A stretch of 64,000 bases of DNA from Streptomyces sp. NBC_00249 (GCF_026342355.1 NZ_JAPEMV010000006.1:372001-436000); one strand, 5' to 3'; counted from the stretch's first letter, positions 47,629-56,828 are shown. Numbers and translations are program-made. Notes: generated by a model from the sequence alone, not told the origin.

Positions 47629-50600
47629 ATGACCACCGCAGGGGGTTCCGCCCACGCGGACGCCGTACTCGGCGCCGCCATCGTCCGCGTCTCGGGCCCC
47701 GGCGACGGGGTGCGCGGACCCGGCCCGGTCGGCGGGGTCGGCTTCCTCGTCGCCCCGGATCTGGCGCTGACCTGCGCCCACGTCGTGGCCGACGCGCTCG
47801 GGCTGGCCCGTACGCACACCCTGGCGCCGAACGGCGTCCTGCTCCTGGACCGGCCGCTGTCCGGGATGCCCGGCCGCAGCGAGGCCGAAGTGGCCCACTG
47901 GGTGCCGCTGCGGGAGGACGGCACCGGGGACGTCGCCGTACTACGGCTGCGCCGGCCGGTGCCCGGGGTGACCCCGCCGGCCGTGGCCTCCCCGGCGAGC
48001 GTGTGGGAGCACCCCGTACGGGTGGCCGGCTTCCCCGCCGCGTTCCCCGGCGGTGTCTGGCACGCGGGCCGGCTGCGCGGCCGCACCGCCGAGAACTGGG
48101 TGCAGCTCTCGGGCGCCGACCAGCAGGGCGTCCCCGTCGACAAGGGGTTCAGCGGCAGCCCCGTCTGGGACGAGGAGGAATGGGCCGTCGTCGGGATGGT
48201 CGTGGCCGCCCAGTTGTCCGGGGGCCGCCAGAGCTTCATGATCCCCACCGCCACCCTGGTCGCCGAGGTCCCCGCGCTCGCCCCCGTCCTCAGCCCCTCC
48301 TCCCCCTTCCGCGGCCTGGTCACCTTCCAGGAGGCCGACTCGGGCGTGTACTTCGGCCGGGACGCCGAGGCCGGGGACGTCACCGCCCTCCTCGACACGG
48401 GCCCGCGCCCGTACGTCGCGCTCGTCGGCCCCTCGGGCTGCGGGAAGTCCTCACTGGCGCTGGCCGGGGTGGCGCCCCGGATGCGCGCCCGGGGACACGA
48501 GGTCCTGGTACTGCGGGCCGCGGAGGGCGTCCCCGTCCGGGCGGCGCTCGCCGCCGAACTGGCCAGGCTGGCCTACCCGGAACTGCGGGGCGGCCCGCGC
48601 GCGGCGGCGCTGCGGGACCTGGAGGACTCCCTGACCCTGAACGGCCTGGCCGGCGCCGCACGACTGGCCCTGGGGACGCCGACGAGCCGGCTGCTCGTCG
48701 TACTGGACCAGGCCGAGGCGCTGCTCGCGGACGCGCGGCGGGCCGAGGACGACACCGTCGGGCTGCTGTTCCCCCAGCCGCACCCCGCCGGGCTGCGGGT
48801 GCTCGTCACGCTCCGGGCCGACTTCCTGGAGACGGCCCTGTCCCACCCCGTCCTCGGCCCGGCCCTGGACCGGGCCGCCGTACGCCCCCTGCTGCCGATG
48901 ACCCGCGCGCAGCTGTCGGAGGTGATCCTGCGGCCGCTGGCCGGGGTGCCCGCCGTGTCCTACGACCCGGGCCTGGTCGCCCGCATGCTGGACGACTCCG
49001 GCACCGAACCGGGTGCGCTGCCGCTGCTCGGCTTCGTCCTGGCCCGGCTGTGGGACGAACAGGCGGCCGGGCGGCTGCGGTTCGACTCGTACGAGGAGAT
49101 CGGCGGGGTCCGCGGCGCACTGGGCCGGCACGCGGAGGCCGCCTGGCGCGAATGCGTCCCGGACGCCGACCGCGAGGAGGCGCTGCGCCTGCTCACCTCC
49201 CTGGTCCGGGTCCTGCCGGGCAGCGAAGCACCACTGCGGGCCGTCCTGAGCCGCACCGAGGCGGGCGAGGAACGCTGGCGGATAGCCGGGTGGCTCGCGG
49301 AGCGCCGGATCCTGGTCCTCGGCGGGGACCCGGAGCACGGGCAGACGGTGGAACTGGCGCACGAGGCCCTGATCGGCGCCTGGCCCACCCTGGCCCGGCA
49401 GGTGACGGAGAACCGCGACTTCCTGTCCTGGCGGGCCGGGTTCCGGCGCGAGCTGGAGGTGTGGCGCGAGACCGGCGGCGCCCGCGACCAGCTCCTGACG
49501 GGTGCCCCGCTGGAGGCCGCCGTCGCCCAGACACAGACCCGGCGGGCGGAACTCTCCCCCGAGGAGGCGCAGTTCCTCGACGCCTCCGTACGGCGACGGA
49601 GCCTGGACCGCGGGCTGGCCCGCACGGCCCTCTGCGTCCTGCTCGCCCTGCTCCTGGTGGCCGGTCTCGCCACGTGGCGCCTGGAACTGGCGAACGGCAG
49701 GCTCGACGATGACCTCCGCCGGGCGGCATCCCCGCAACTGGCCGAGCTCGGCACCCGCCGGGACGACTTCTCTCTGACCACCTCGGCCCTGATGGCCGCC
49801 GCCGCGTACCGGACGTCACCGGGACCGGAGGCGGAGACGGCCCTGTTCGAGCAGTACATGCGGACGCGGCACGTCGACGAGGTGGTGCTGGAGGGCAAGG
49901 GCGACGTCAGGGACGTCACTTTGAACGAGGACGGCAACCGGGTCACCGTCGGCTTCTACTCCGGCTTCGTCTATCAGGCCGAACTCGGCTCCGGCCCCCC
50001 GCGCCTGGCCCGGATCCGGAAGGAGGGAGTCAGCCGGGACACGGCCTCCCCCGACGGCCGCACAGTTGCCAGCGCCTCCCCCACGGGCCGTCTGAACGTG
50101 GGCGTCCGAACGGAGGGCGAGGACTGGCGCACCGTCCGACTGCGCGGCGCCGAAGACACCCGGCAGAACGCCCGGGGCGCCACCGACCTCCGCTTCGACG
50201 GCGCGGGGCGGCTCCTGCTCGCCGCCATCCCGGGTGAGGGGGTGTCCGTGTGGGAGGCGGCCACCGGAGGGCGCGTCGGCGAGACCCTGGCTCCGCCCGC
50301 CGGCTGGAAGGTCTCCCACGCCTGGTTCGGGCCGAACAGTGAGACGGTGATCGGCCGGATCGTCCAGGAGGACGCCGCCGCCGGGGCGAACGGCCGGCTC
50401 GTACGGTGGCAGCTGTCGGACGGCCGCCGCGACGAGGAGCCCTGGAGCGGCCAGGAGATCGGCACGGTCACGGTCAGCGGGGACGGCTCCACCCTCGTCC
50501 GGTGCACCGCCGACGGAATCCTCCAGGCCTGGGACCTGACCGGACAGCCCAAGGTGAAGAAGCAGTACAACACCAGCCAATTGGGCCTGGTCTGCCCCCT

Positions 50601-51930
50601 GAACGTGCCCCGGCTCGACCGCACCGGACGCTTCCTGGTCAACCCCGTGCAGCGGTTCGGCACCAGGCTGGGTCACTACCGGATGCTGGTCCTGGACCTC
50701 CAGGAAGGCCTGCCCGCCACCTTCGACCTTCCCGCCGCCGCTCAGCAGGACGAGTTCGTCGCGGGCTCCGGGGCGCTGCCTGCCGTAAGCCTCTCCGGTC
50801 CGCCCGGCGCGATGAAGGTGGCCGTCAGCTCGGGCGGGACGGTCGTCGTCGCCCGTGTGCCCGCTCCGACCGCCTTCGACAGCGCCATGCTGACGAGCCT
50901 GATCCGGTCGGTGGACGTCGACCACGGACGGGTCGCCACGGTCGACCCCGACGGCGGGACCCTTCGCCTGTGGGACCTGGCGACGCGGAAACAGCTCTCG
51001 GCGCTGTACACCTCGACGCGGCTCGCCCGCAGCTACCCGCTGTTCGGTCCGGACGGCAAACGGCTGCTGACCGTCACGGCGGACGGCCTGGGCGTCCTGG
51101 TGTGGGACCTCGGGCCGCCGGGCGGCCCCCCGCTGACCGAGGTCCGCCGGCTCGCCCTGCCCGCTCCCCCGGGCATCGACCCGGCCCGCCCGGACCCCAG
51201 GACGGGCAGTGTCCCCGCCTGGGTCAACGTGGGGTTCGACGGGAACGACCACGCGGTGGTCTCGGCCGTCTCCTACGTGTCCCGGTGGGACCTGCGCTCC
51301 GGGACCCCGGCGGGAAGGACGTACCGGCCGCCGTTCCAGGAGCCGGTCGAGGTGGCCAACGCGGCCTCCTTCGTCTTCGGCGTGGTCCGCCCCGGCCGCG
51401 AGCAGGTGGCGGTCCGCGAGATAGGCGAGAAGATCACGATCTGGGACTTCAAGACGGGTACGGCGGCCGACACCTTTACCACCGACGAGGGCGGCCAGCC
51501 CCGGCAGATGTCCTTCGACCAGTCCGGCCGGCTGCTGGCCGTGGTCACCACCGACGGGATGCTCAGGATCCGGGACGTGGAGCGCAAGGAGTGGTCCACC
51601 CTCGCCTATCAGGGCGTCCAGTGGCTGAACGGCTTCCCCGGCCCGTCCAGGCTGAGCATCGTGACCACGACCAACTCCATCGCCTTCTGGGACGTGGAAC
51701 ACGGCAAGGAGCTCTACCACTTCACCCCCGGCTACGGCGCCACCGGCGACTGGTCGGCGGACGGCACGAAGCTCGCCTGGTCGGAGGGCTCTGCCGTCGA
51801 GGTGCTGCCCCTGGACCCGGAGAAGTGGCGGGCCCGCGCCTGCGCGCTGGCCCGCCGGGACTTCACCGACGGGGAGCGGGACCTGCTCCCCCCGGGCAGC
51901 CGCTCCGACGCCTGCGCGCAGCTGAAGTAG
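47629..51930 (+). CDS. Trypsin-like protease - STAND NTPase - WD40 fusion protein
   Basis: 1433 residues in one chain. Residues 1-210 are a trypsin-like protease with triad H51 (TCAHVV), D101 (GDVAVL) and S175 (GFSGSP). Residues about 225-560 are a STAND/AAA NTPase with Walker A GPSGCGKSS (267-275) and Walker B LLVVLDQAE (D360), followed by a winged-helix-like region. A membrane helix lies at about 664-684 (TALCVLLALLLVAGLATW). The rest is a WD40-type beta-propeller with many VWDL/IWDF-like blade ends. In this architecture the propeller senses, NTP-driven oligomerisation activates, and the protease acts. With the Trypco1 gene it forms a predicted defence or programmed-death module. Confidence 0.9.
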   Translation: MTTAGGSAHADAVLGAAIVRVSGPGDGVRGPGPVGGVGFLVAPDLALTCAHVVADALGLARTHTLAPNGVLLLDRPLSGMPGRSEAEVAHWVPLREDGTGDVAVLRLRRPVPGVTPPAVASPASVWEHPVRVAGFPAAFPGGVWHAGRLRGRTAENWVQLSGADQQGVPVDKGFSGSPVWDEEEWAVVGMVVAAQLSGGRQSFMIPTATLVAEVPALAPVLSPSSPFRGLVTFQEADSGVYFGRDAEAGDVTALLDTGPRPYVALVGPSGCGKSSLALAGVAPRMRARGHEVLVLRAAEGVPVRAALAAELARLAYPELRGGPRAAALRDLEDSLTLNGLAGAARLALGTPTSRLLVVLDQAEALLADARRAEDDTVGLLFPQPHPAGLRVLVTLRADFLETALSHPVLGPALDRAAVRPLLPMTRAQLSEVILRPLAGVPAVSYDPGLVARMLDDSGTEPGALPLLGFVLARLWDEQAAGRLRFDSYEEIGGVRGALGRHAEAAWRECVPDADREEALRLLTSLVRVLPGSEAPLRAVLSRTEAGEERWRIAGWLAERRILVLGGDPEHGQTVELAHEALIGAWPTLARQVTENRDFLSWRAGFRRELEVWRETGGARDQLLTGAPLEAAVAQTQTRRAELSPEEAQFLDASVRRRSLDRGLARTALCVLLALLLVAGLATWRLELANGRLDDDLRRAASPQLAELGTRRDDFSLTTSALMAAAAYRTSPGPEAETALFEQYMRTRHVDEVVLEGKGDVRDVTLNEDGNRVTVGFYSGFVYQAELGSGPPRLARIRKEGVSRDTASPDGRTVASASPTGRLNVGVRTEGEDWRTVRLRGAEDTRQNARGATDLRFDGAGRLLLAAIPGEGVSVWEAATGGRVGETLAPPAGWKVSHAWFGPNSETVIGRIVQEDAAAGANGRLVRWQLSDGRRDEEPWSGQEIGTVTVSGDGSTLVRCTADGILQAWDLTGQPKVKKQYNTSQLGLVCPLNVPRLDRTGRFLVNPVQRFGTRLGHYRMLVLDLQEGLPATFDLPAAAQQDEFVAGSGALPAVSLSGPPGAMKVAVSSGGTVVVARVPAPTAFDSAMLTSLIRSVDVDHGRVATVDPDGGTLRLWDLATRKQLSALYTSTRLARSYPLFGPDGKRLLTVTADGLGVLVWDLGPPGGPPLTEVRRLALPAPPGIDPARPDPRTGSVPAWVNVGFDGNDHAVVSAVSYVSRWDLRSGTPAGRTYRPPFQEPVEVANAASFVFGVVRPGREQVAVREIGEKITIWDFKTGTAADTFTTDEGGQPRQMSFDQSGRLLAVVTTDGMLRIRDVERKEWSTLAYQGVQWLNGFPGPSRLSIVTTTNSIAFWDVEHGKELYHFTPGYGATGDWSADGTKLAWSEGSAVEVLPLDPEKWRARACALARRDFTDGERDLLPPGSRSDACAQLK

Positions 51931-52007
51931 CCCCGGGATGTGACGGAAGTCTGACGTGCGGCCCCCGCCCCTGGTGCCGGGCGCGGAGGCGGTGGTCGAA
52001 TCGGCGG

Positions 52008-52754
52008 GTGAGTACAGAAGAAGGCACCGGACCACAGCCGGACCCCGACGGCCACGGCGCCCCCGTCGGGCGGCGCCTCGTGCTGGGGACGGTCGGGCTC
52101 GGGGCGGCCGCCCTGGTGGCCTCGCCCTGGCTGCGGCGCGGCCTGGAGGCCGGGCTGGGGGCGGCGGCCGACAAGGACCCGACCGGGTTCACGGGGCTGC
52201 TGCCCAACGGCGGCGGCTTCCGCTACTACTCGGTGGCGGCCTCCGTGCCCGAGCGCGGCCCGGCGGACTACCGGCTCACCGTGGACGGGCTGGTCGAGCG
52301 CCCGGCGACGTACGACCTGGACGCGCTGCGCCGGATGCCGCAGAGCCGGGTGGTCCGCGACGTGCAGTGCGTGACCGGCTGGCGGGTCCCGGGGACCCCC
52401 TTCGAGGGGGTGCCGGTGGCGCGGCTGCTCGATGCCGCCGGGGTGCGCCCGGAGGGCCGGGCGATCCGGTTCAGCTGCTTCGACGGGACGTACACCGAGA
52501 GCCTGACCCTCCCCCAGGCCCGGCGCGAGGACGTGATGGTGGCCCTGCGGATGCAGGACCGGCCGCTGAGCCACAGCCACGGCGGCCCGGCGCGGCTGTA
52601 CGTCGCGCCGATGTACTTCTACAAGTCCGCGAAGTGGCTGTCCGGGATCACCGTGACCGGCGACGTGGAGCCCGGCTACTGGGAGCGGCTCGGGTACGAC
52701 GTCGACGCCTGGGTCGGCAGGTCGAACGGACGCGACGATGCACCGACCGTCTGA
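52008..52754 (+). CDS. Molybdopterin-dependent oxidoreductase (sulfite oxidase/MsrP-like)
   Basis: 248 residues. An N-terminal segment with GRRLVLGTVGLGAAALVASP (a twin-arginine-like signal or anchor) precedes the oxidoreductase molybdopterin fold. The Moco-ligating Cys lies in VRDVQCVTGWRV (about residue 121). FSCFDGTYTESL and YVAPMYFYKSAKWLSGI are typical of the YedY/MsrP relatives. GTG 52008 follows GGTGGTCGAATCGGCGG, a weak ribosome site. It overlaps the cytochrome-like gene by 17 bases, so the two form a periplasmic enzyme plus membrane electron donor, comparable in design to MsrP-MsrQ. Substrate unknown. Confidence 0.85.
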   Translation: MSTEEGTGPQPDPDGHGAPVGRRLVLGTVGLGAAALVASPWLRRGLEAGLGAAADKDPTGFTGLLPNGGGFRYYSVAASVPERGPADYRLTVDGLVERPATYDLDALRRMPQSRVVRDVQCVTGWRVPGTPFEGVPVARLLDAAGVRPEGRAIRFSCFDGTYTESLTLPQARREDVMVALRMQDRPLSHSHGGPARLYVAPMYFYKSAKWLSGITVTGDVEPGYWERLGYDVDAWVGRSNGRDDAPTV

Positions 52755-53349
52755 CCTGCCCGCGCGCGTACGCCGCTTCGGCCGCGCCGAGCGCTGGATC
52801 CACCGGTCCACGGCCGCCCTCACGGGTGTCTGCGTGGCCTCCGCGGCGTGCCTGTACCTGCCGCCGCTCGCGGAACTCGTCGGGCGCCGGCACCTGGTGG
52901 TCACCGTCCACGAGTGGTCGGGGCTGGCGGTGCTCGTCCCGTTCCTGCTGGGGCTGGGATCGCGCGCCTTCCGCGCCGACCTGCGCGTGCTGAACCGTTT
53001 CGGCCCGCACGACCGGGTCTGGCTGCGTTCCGCGCTGCGGCGCCGGGGTCCGCGCCCCGCGGGGAAGTTCAACGCGGGGCAGAAGGTGTACGCGGCCTGG
53101 CTGGCCGGGGCGGTCCTGGTGATGCTGGGCAGCGGGCTGCTGATGTGGTTCACGGGCCTGGCCCCGCTCGCGCTGCGCACGGGGGCGACGTTCGTGCACG
53201 ATTGGCTGGCGCTGGCGCTGGGCGTCGTGCTCGCCGGGCACATCGGCAAGGCGCTGGGCGATCCGGAGGCCCGGCGCGGGATGCGGACCGGCTTCGTGGG
53301 CCGGTGGTGGGCCGAGAGCGAGCATCCGCTGTGGCGGCCCCGGGACTGA
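52738..53349 (+). CDS. Membrane cytochrome b-like partner of the molybdoenzyme
   Basis: 203 residues with four predicted helices and conserved His. They include RWIHRSTAALTGVCVASAACL, TVHEWSGLAVLVPFLLGLG, VYAAWLAGAVLVMLGSGLLMW and FVHDWLALALGVVLAGHIGKA. The His positions (WIHR, VHEW, VHDW, GHIG) are right for two b hemes as in the FdhI/Ni-Fe hydrogenase cytochrome b fold. FNAGQKVYA between helices 2 and 3 is a hallmark of that family. It likely shuttles electrons between the quinone pool and the molybdoenzyme encoded just upstream. Confidence 0.85.
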   Translation: MHRPSDLPARVRRFGRAERWIHRSTAALTGVCVASAACLYLPPLAELVGRRHLVVTVHEWSGLAVLVPFLLGLGSRAFRADLRVLNRFGPHDRVWLRSALRRRGPRPAGKFNAGQKVYAAWLAGAVLVMLGSGLLMWFTGLAPLALRTGATFVHDWLALALGVVLAGHIGKALGDPEARRGMRTGFVGRWWAESEHPLWRPRD

Positions 53350-53372
53350 GCCCCCGCCGGTCGGGCGGGGGC
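53350..53372. terminator. Bidirectional hairpin terminator between convergent genes
   Basis: 9-bp perfect arms GCCCCCGCC (53350-53358) and GGCGGGGGC (53364-53372), 5-nt loop, in the 40-bp gap between the cytochrome gene stop (53349) and the convergent secreted-protein gene stop (53390). Confidence 0.75.
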
Positions 53373-53389
53373 CCGGTCCGGGCGGCGGG

Positions 53390-54961
53390 TCAGCCGGCGT
53401 CGCGGACGGCGACGATGCCGTTGAACACGCCGACGTAGGCGGTGCCGTCGGGGCCGAGGGTGATCGGCGCCCAGTTGTTGTCGTAGAGCGGGCCGGTTCC
53501 GGTCAGCTTGCGCCAGCGGCGCTCACCGGTGCGGAAGTCCACCGCGGTGAGGTACCAGGCGTCGATGCCCCAGAAGTTGGGCTCCTTCTCGTAGAAGTAG
53601 AGCAGCCCGTTGCCGGTGGAGAGCTTGGGGACGACGGACGGCGAGCGGATCGCGCTCTGCCACACCGTGTCGCATCCGCTGCCGTCGGCGCGGACGTCGA
53701 TCCGGCTGACGCCGCCGACGACCGACTTGCCCAGGAGCAGCGAGGTGGGGTTCTCGTAGCCGTAGTTGTTCTCGACGACGATGCTGTTGCCCCAGGTGAT
53801 CAGGGAGTTGTCGGTGGTCGAGGCGCCGGGGCCGAAGACGGGCACCTTGCAGACCAGTCGCTGGTCGGCGGGGACGTCGGCGCCCCGCTTGTAGACCAGG
53901 ACGTTCATCCGGTCGTCGGCGTTGTCGGTGATGGCGACGTATCCGTTGCCGAAGAGGTCCGGTGTGGTTCCCGAACCCTGGTTCACGGACCCGGGCTTGG
54001 TACCGGTGCCGCGGTCGTACGTCTGGCGCCACTGTGCCTGGGGGGTGCCGTCGGCGGCGGCGCGGAAGCTGTAGAGCGCGTGGTCGGTGACGATGGAGAC
54101 GCCGTCCTCGGCGACGGAGAAGGAGTTCTGGATCTCCTCGCCGTCGAGCCGGACCGAGCGGATCGTCCCGGTGCCCGGGTCCACGGTGCCGACGCGGCCC
54201 TGGCGGGTGACCCACCAGATGCGGCCGTTCCAGTCGGGCATGACGGAGGTGACGGGGTCGCAGCTGCCGCTCGGCCACAGGTTGGTCCAGCTGACGCAGT
54301 CGTGCGGCACCTGGCCGGTGAGGTCCCAGTCGTCGTCGACGGTGAACTTCCAGCTGCCGTCGGGATTCTGCGAGTGGGCGAGGCGCAGGATGTGCTGGCG
54401 GGAGTCGGCCAGCACGGCCCGGTCCTGGTTGTCCAGGTAGAAGTAGGCGCCGCCCGAGGTGTCCTTGAAGATCTTCGCGAAGTCGAGCGAGGTGATCGCC
54501 TCGACCGTCGAAGAGCGCTGCGGGAGCTGGTACTCCGCGAGCGTGGCGAGGGTACGGGGTTCGAGGAGCTTGACCTTGAAACCGGAGAAGGTGCCGCACA
54601 CCGTGACGAGGCGGCCGTCCGCGTCGAAGGTGGCGGTGGCGCATTCGCCGCCGAGTGCGGCGATCTTCTCGCTGGTGACCTGCGGGTCGCGGCCGAGGGG
54701 GCCCGACCAGGGGGACGTGGCGCTGCCGGCCGCGTCCGAGTGCATGCCGCTGCGGCCGTTGGGGGCGAGGAAGGGGTGCTGCGGCGGGGCTTCGCCGGGC
54801 AGCGGTGCGGCGGTGGCCGGGCCGCCGTCGTACTGGCTGACCAGGCGGTGGCCGGGGGCCTTGGGGATCTCCTCCGCCTGCGCGGCCGGGGCGATCCCGT
54901 ACATCACCGTCAGGGCGGCGAGGGCAGGGACCACGGCGCAGTTCAGCGCTCTTCGGAACAT
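53390..54961 (-). CDS. Secreted beta-propeller-like (PQQ/quinoprotein-like) protein
   Basis: 523 residues from ATG 54961, with AAGGAGG 8 bases upstream. A Sec signal peptide (RRALNCAVVPALAALTVMYG, cleavage near AQAEE) precedes a protein made almost wholly of beta-blade-like units. Each has Gly-Trp or Asp-rich turns (GRIWWVTRQGRVGTVDPGTG, DGTAYVGVFNGIVAVRDAG). The last unit resembles PQQ-repeat propellers, but I see no PQQ-ligand residues. Several Cys could form extracellular disulfides. Function unknown; a binding or sensing role is likelier than catalysis. Confidence 0.75.
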   Translation of the reverse strand: MFRRALNCAVVPALAALTVMYGIAPAAQAEEIPKAPGHRLVSQYDGGPATAAPLPGEAPPQHPFLAPNGRSGMHSDAAGSATSPWSGPLGRDPQVTSEKIAALGGECATATFDADGRLVTVCGTFSGFKVKLLEPRTLATLAEYQLPQRSSTVEAITSLDFAKIFKDTSGGAYFYLDNQDRAVLADSRQHILRLAHSQNPDGSWKFTVDDDWDLTGQVPHDCVSWTNLWPSGSCDPVTSVMPDWNGRIWWVTRQGRVGTVDPGTGTIRSVRLDGEEIQNSFSVAEDGVSIVTDHALYSFRAAADGTPQAQWRQTYDRGTGTKPGSVNQGSGTTPDLFGNGYVAITDNADDRMNVLVYKRGADVPADQRLVCKVPVFGPGASTTDNSLITWGNSIVVENNYGYENPTSLLLGKSVVGGVSRIDVRADGSGCDTVWQSAIRSPSVVPKLSTGNGLLYFYEKEPNFWGIDAWYLTAVDFRTGERRWRKLTGTGPLYDNNWAPITLGPDGTAYVGVFNGIVAVRDAG

Positions 54962-54991
54962 CCGGGCATCCTCCTTCTTCTTCAGTTTTGT

Positions 54992-55013
54992 TGACATCGC
55001 GTCTGACATCGCG
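54992..55013 (-). promoter_or_regulatory. Direct repeat in the promoter of the secreted protein
   Basis: TGACATCGCG occurs twice, at 54992-55001 and 55004-55013, a 12-bp period, 31-52 bases upstream of the ATG at 54961. Spacing of about one helical turn suits two subunits of an activator or repressor. Confidence 0.4.
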
Positions 55014-55084
55014 CCCGCCGCCAGACGCTAGATCGCACTGCCCGAGGAGTCCATGGAAGGGCCGGATGATTCATGAAGGCGCAA

Positions 55085-55098
55085 CAGTTGATCAACTG
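55085..55098. promoter_or_regulatory. Perfect 14-bp palindrome
   Basis: CAGTTGATCAACTG, a perfect AT-rich palindrome in the 159-bp gap between the nikE stop and the secreted-protein start. It is a good operator candidate for the secreted-protein promoter; the regulator is unknown. Confidence 0.45.
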
Positions 55099-55120
55099 AG
55101 TGTGCGTCAGCCGGGTGCCG

Positions 55121-55780
55121 TCAGCCGCGCGCGACGTCCTCCCAGCGCGTCGTACGGTCGCACCAGCGGCCGAGGAGCACCGGGTCGTGGCCCACCGCGA
55201 GCAGTCCGGCGCCGGTCTCGGCGCGGTACTCCTCGACGACCCCGACCAGGGCCGCCGTGGTGGAGGCGTCGAGCATCGCGGTCATCTCGTCGCAGACCAG
55301 CCAGCGCGGCCGCAGCACCAGTGCCCGGGCCAGGCAGGCGCGTTGCAGCTGGCCGTCGCTGACCTCGTGGGGGCGCCGGCCGAGCAGGCCGACGCCGAGG
55401 CCGACCCGGTCGGCCAGCTCGGCGACGGCCGCGGCCGCTTCCCTACGTCGGCCCGTGGCCCGGAGCGGTTCCGCGACGAGGTCGTGGAGGCTGAGGCGGG
55501 GGTCCGCGGACAGGCGGGGCTGCTGGAAGACGACGCCGACTCCGATGCGCAGGGCGCGCGGGGCACGGTGCCGGAAGCCGGTCACGGCGCGGCCGTCGAG
55601 GGCCACCGTCCCGGAGTCGGGCCGGTGCAGCAGCGCGGCCACCCTGGCCAGGGTGGACTTGCCGCAGCCGCTGGGCCCGAGCAGCCCGATGGCTTCGCCG
55701 GGGCGCAGCGTGAGGTGCGCGTCGCGCACGACGGGGTGGCGGCGGTCGTAGCCGGCGGTGACGCCCTTGAGCTCAAGCAT
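55121..55780 (-). CDS. nikE: Nickel ABC importer ATPase NikE
   Basis: 219 residues, one ABC module. Walker A is GPSGCGKSTLARVAALL (about residues 35-51), the Q-loop is VVFQQPRLSADP, the signature is EVSDGQLQRACLA (a degenerate VSDGQ in place of LSGGQ), and Walker B is WLVCDEMTAMLD. It is shorter than the usual 260 residues of NikE, lacking the C-terminal substrate-region extension. ATG 55780 overlaps the nikD stop by 8 bases. Last gene of a five-gene Nik/Opp operon headed by a Nur-type nickel box. Confidence 0.85.
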   Translation of the reverse strand: MLELKGVTAGYDRRHPVVRDAHLTLRPGEAIGLLGPSGCGKSTLARVAALLHRPDSGTVALDGRAVTGFRHRAPRALRIGVGVVFQQPRLSADPRLSLHDLVAEPLRATGRRREAAAAVAELADRVGLGVGLLGRRPHEVSDGQLQRACLARALVLRPRWLVCDEMTAMLDASTTAALVGVVEEYRAETGAGLLAVGHDPVLLGRWCDRTTRWEDVARG

Positions 55781-56828
55781 GGTGGCAGGCCGTTCCTTCG
55801 CGCAGCGGGGGCCGGGTGGCCCGGCAGCGGTCGTCGGCCAGGGCGCAGCGGGCGGCGAAGGCACAGCCGGGCGGGAGGTCGCCGAGTTCGGGCGGGGCTC
55901 CGGGGACGGGGGTGAAGGCCCGTTCGGGGAGGGCGTCGAGCAGGCCGCGGGCGTAGGGGTGGCGGGGTCCGGGCTCGCCGAAGAAGGCCGGCGCGGGGGC
56001 GAGTTCGACGATCCGGCCCGCGTACATGACGGCGACCGTGTCGGCGATGCGCTGGGCGGCGGCCAGGTCGTGGGTGATCATCAGCAGGGCGCGGCCCGAG
56101 GTGCGGGTGTGGGCCCGCAGTTCGTCGACGGTGCGGTGGACGAGGTCCCGGTCGAGGCCGGTGGTGGGTTCGTCGGCGAGGAGCAGGGGCGCGTCCCCGA
56201 CGAGGGCGAGGGCGGTGGCGGCGCGCTGGGCGAGGCCGCCGGACAGCTCGTGGGGGTGGCGGTCGAGGTGGCTCGCGGGAAACGCGGCCCGCTCCGCGGC
56301 GGCCTCCGCGGCCTCCCGCAGCGCGGCCCTGGCGGCGCTGCGCCCGGCCTTGCCGTCCCGGCGCGGGAGGGCCAGTTCCCGGACGGTTTCCTCCAGTTGG
56401 GAGCGGACGGTGCGGACCGGGGTGAGGTGTGCGGCGGGGCTCTGCGGGACCAGGCCGACGCGCCGGCCCCGTACCGTCCCGGCCAGGGTCTTCTCGTCGG
56501 CGGCGAGCAGGTCGAGGCCGTCGGCGAGGTGGGCGCTGCCGGCGGTCTCGGCGTTGCCGGGGAGCAGTCCGAGCAGGGCGGAGGCCAGGACGGACTTGCC
56601 GCAGCCGCTCTCGCCGACCAGGGCGAGGCATTCGCCGGGCTCCAGCCGGAAGGAGGCGTCGGTGACGGCCTCGACGTGTCGTCCGGCCCGCATCCGGAAG
56701 CGCACCGAGAGCCCCTCCACGCGCAGCACGGGCCCGGCGGAGCCGGTCGGGGTCGCGGACCCGGCCCCGGTCACGGGCCCGGTCGGAGTCGGCGTCTCGG
56801 GCCCCGTCGGGGGCTTCGGCGGGGTCAC
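55773..56828 (-). CDS. nikD: Nickel ABC importer ATPase NikD
   Basis: 351 residues. After a 25-residue Pro/Thr-rich lead (TPPKPPTGPETPTPTGPVTG) comes an ABC module with GESGCGKSVLASALLGLLPG, LVPQSPAAHLTPVRTV, the signature LSGGLAQRAATA and LLADEPTTGLD. It ends in the OppD/NikD-type C-terminal domain containing GCAFAARCALADDRC, a Cys-rich oligopeptide/nickel ATPase motif that in OppD binds an Fe-S cluster. GTG 56828 overlaps the nikC stop by 4 bases. Confidence 0.88.
   Translation of the reverse strand: MTPPKPPTGPETPTPTGPVTGAGSATPTGSAGPVLRVEGLSVRFRMRAGRHVEAVTDASFRLEPGECLALVGESGCGKSVLASALLGLLPGNAETAGSAHLADGLDLLAADEKTLAGTVRGRRVGLVPQSPAAHLTPVRTVRSQLEETVRELALPRRDGKAGRSAARAALREAAEAAAERAAFPASHLDRHPHELSGGLAQRAATALALVGDAPLLLADEPTTGLDRDLVHRTVDELRAHTRTSGRALLMITHDLAAAQRIADTVAVMYAGRIVELAPAPAFFGEPGPRHPYARGLLDALPERAFTPVPGAPPELGDLPPGCAFAARCALADDRCRATRPPLREGTACHHA

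Noticed and set aside
44544..48398. A 1284-codon minus-strand frame that would fuse the histidine kinase to a long upstream extension
   Set aside because: The extension lies opposite the ion channel and Trypco1 genes, has no recognisable domain, and the kinase has a natural start at 45758.
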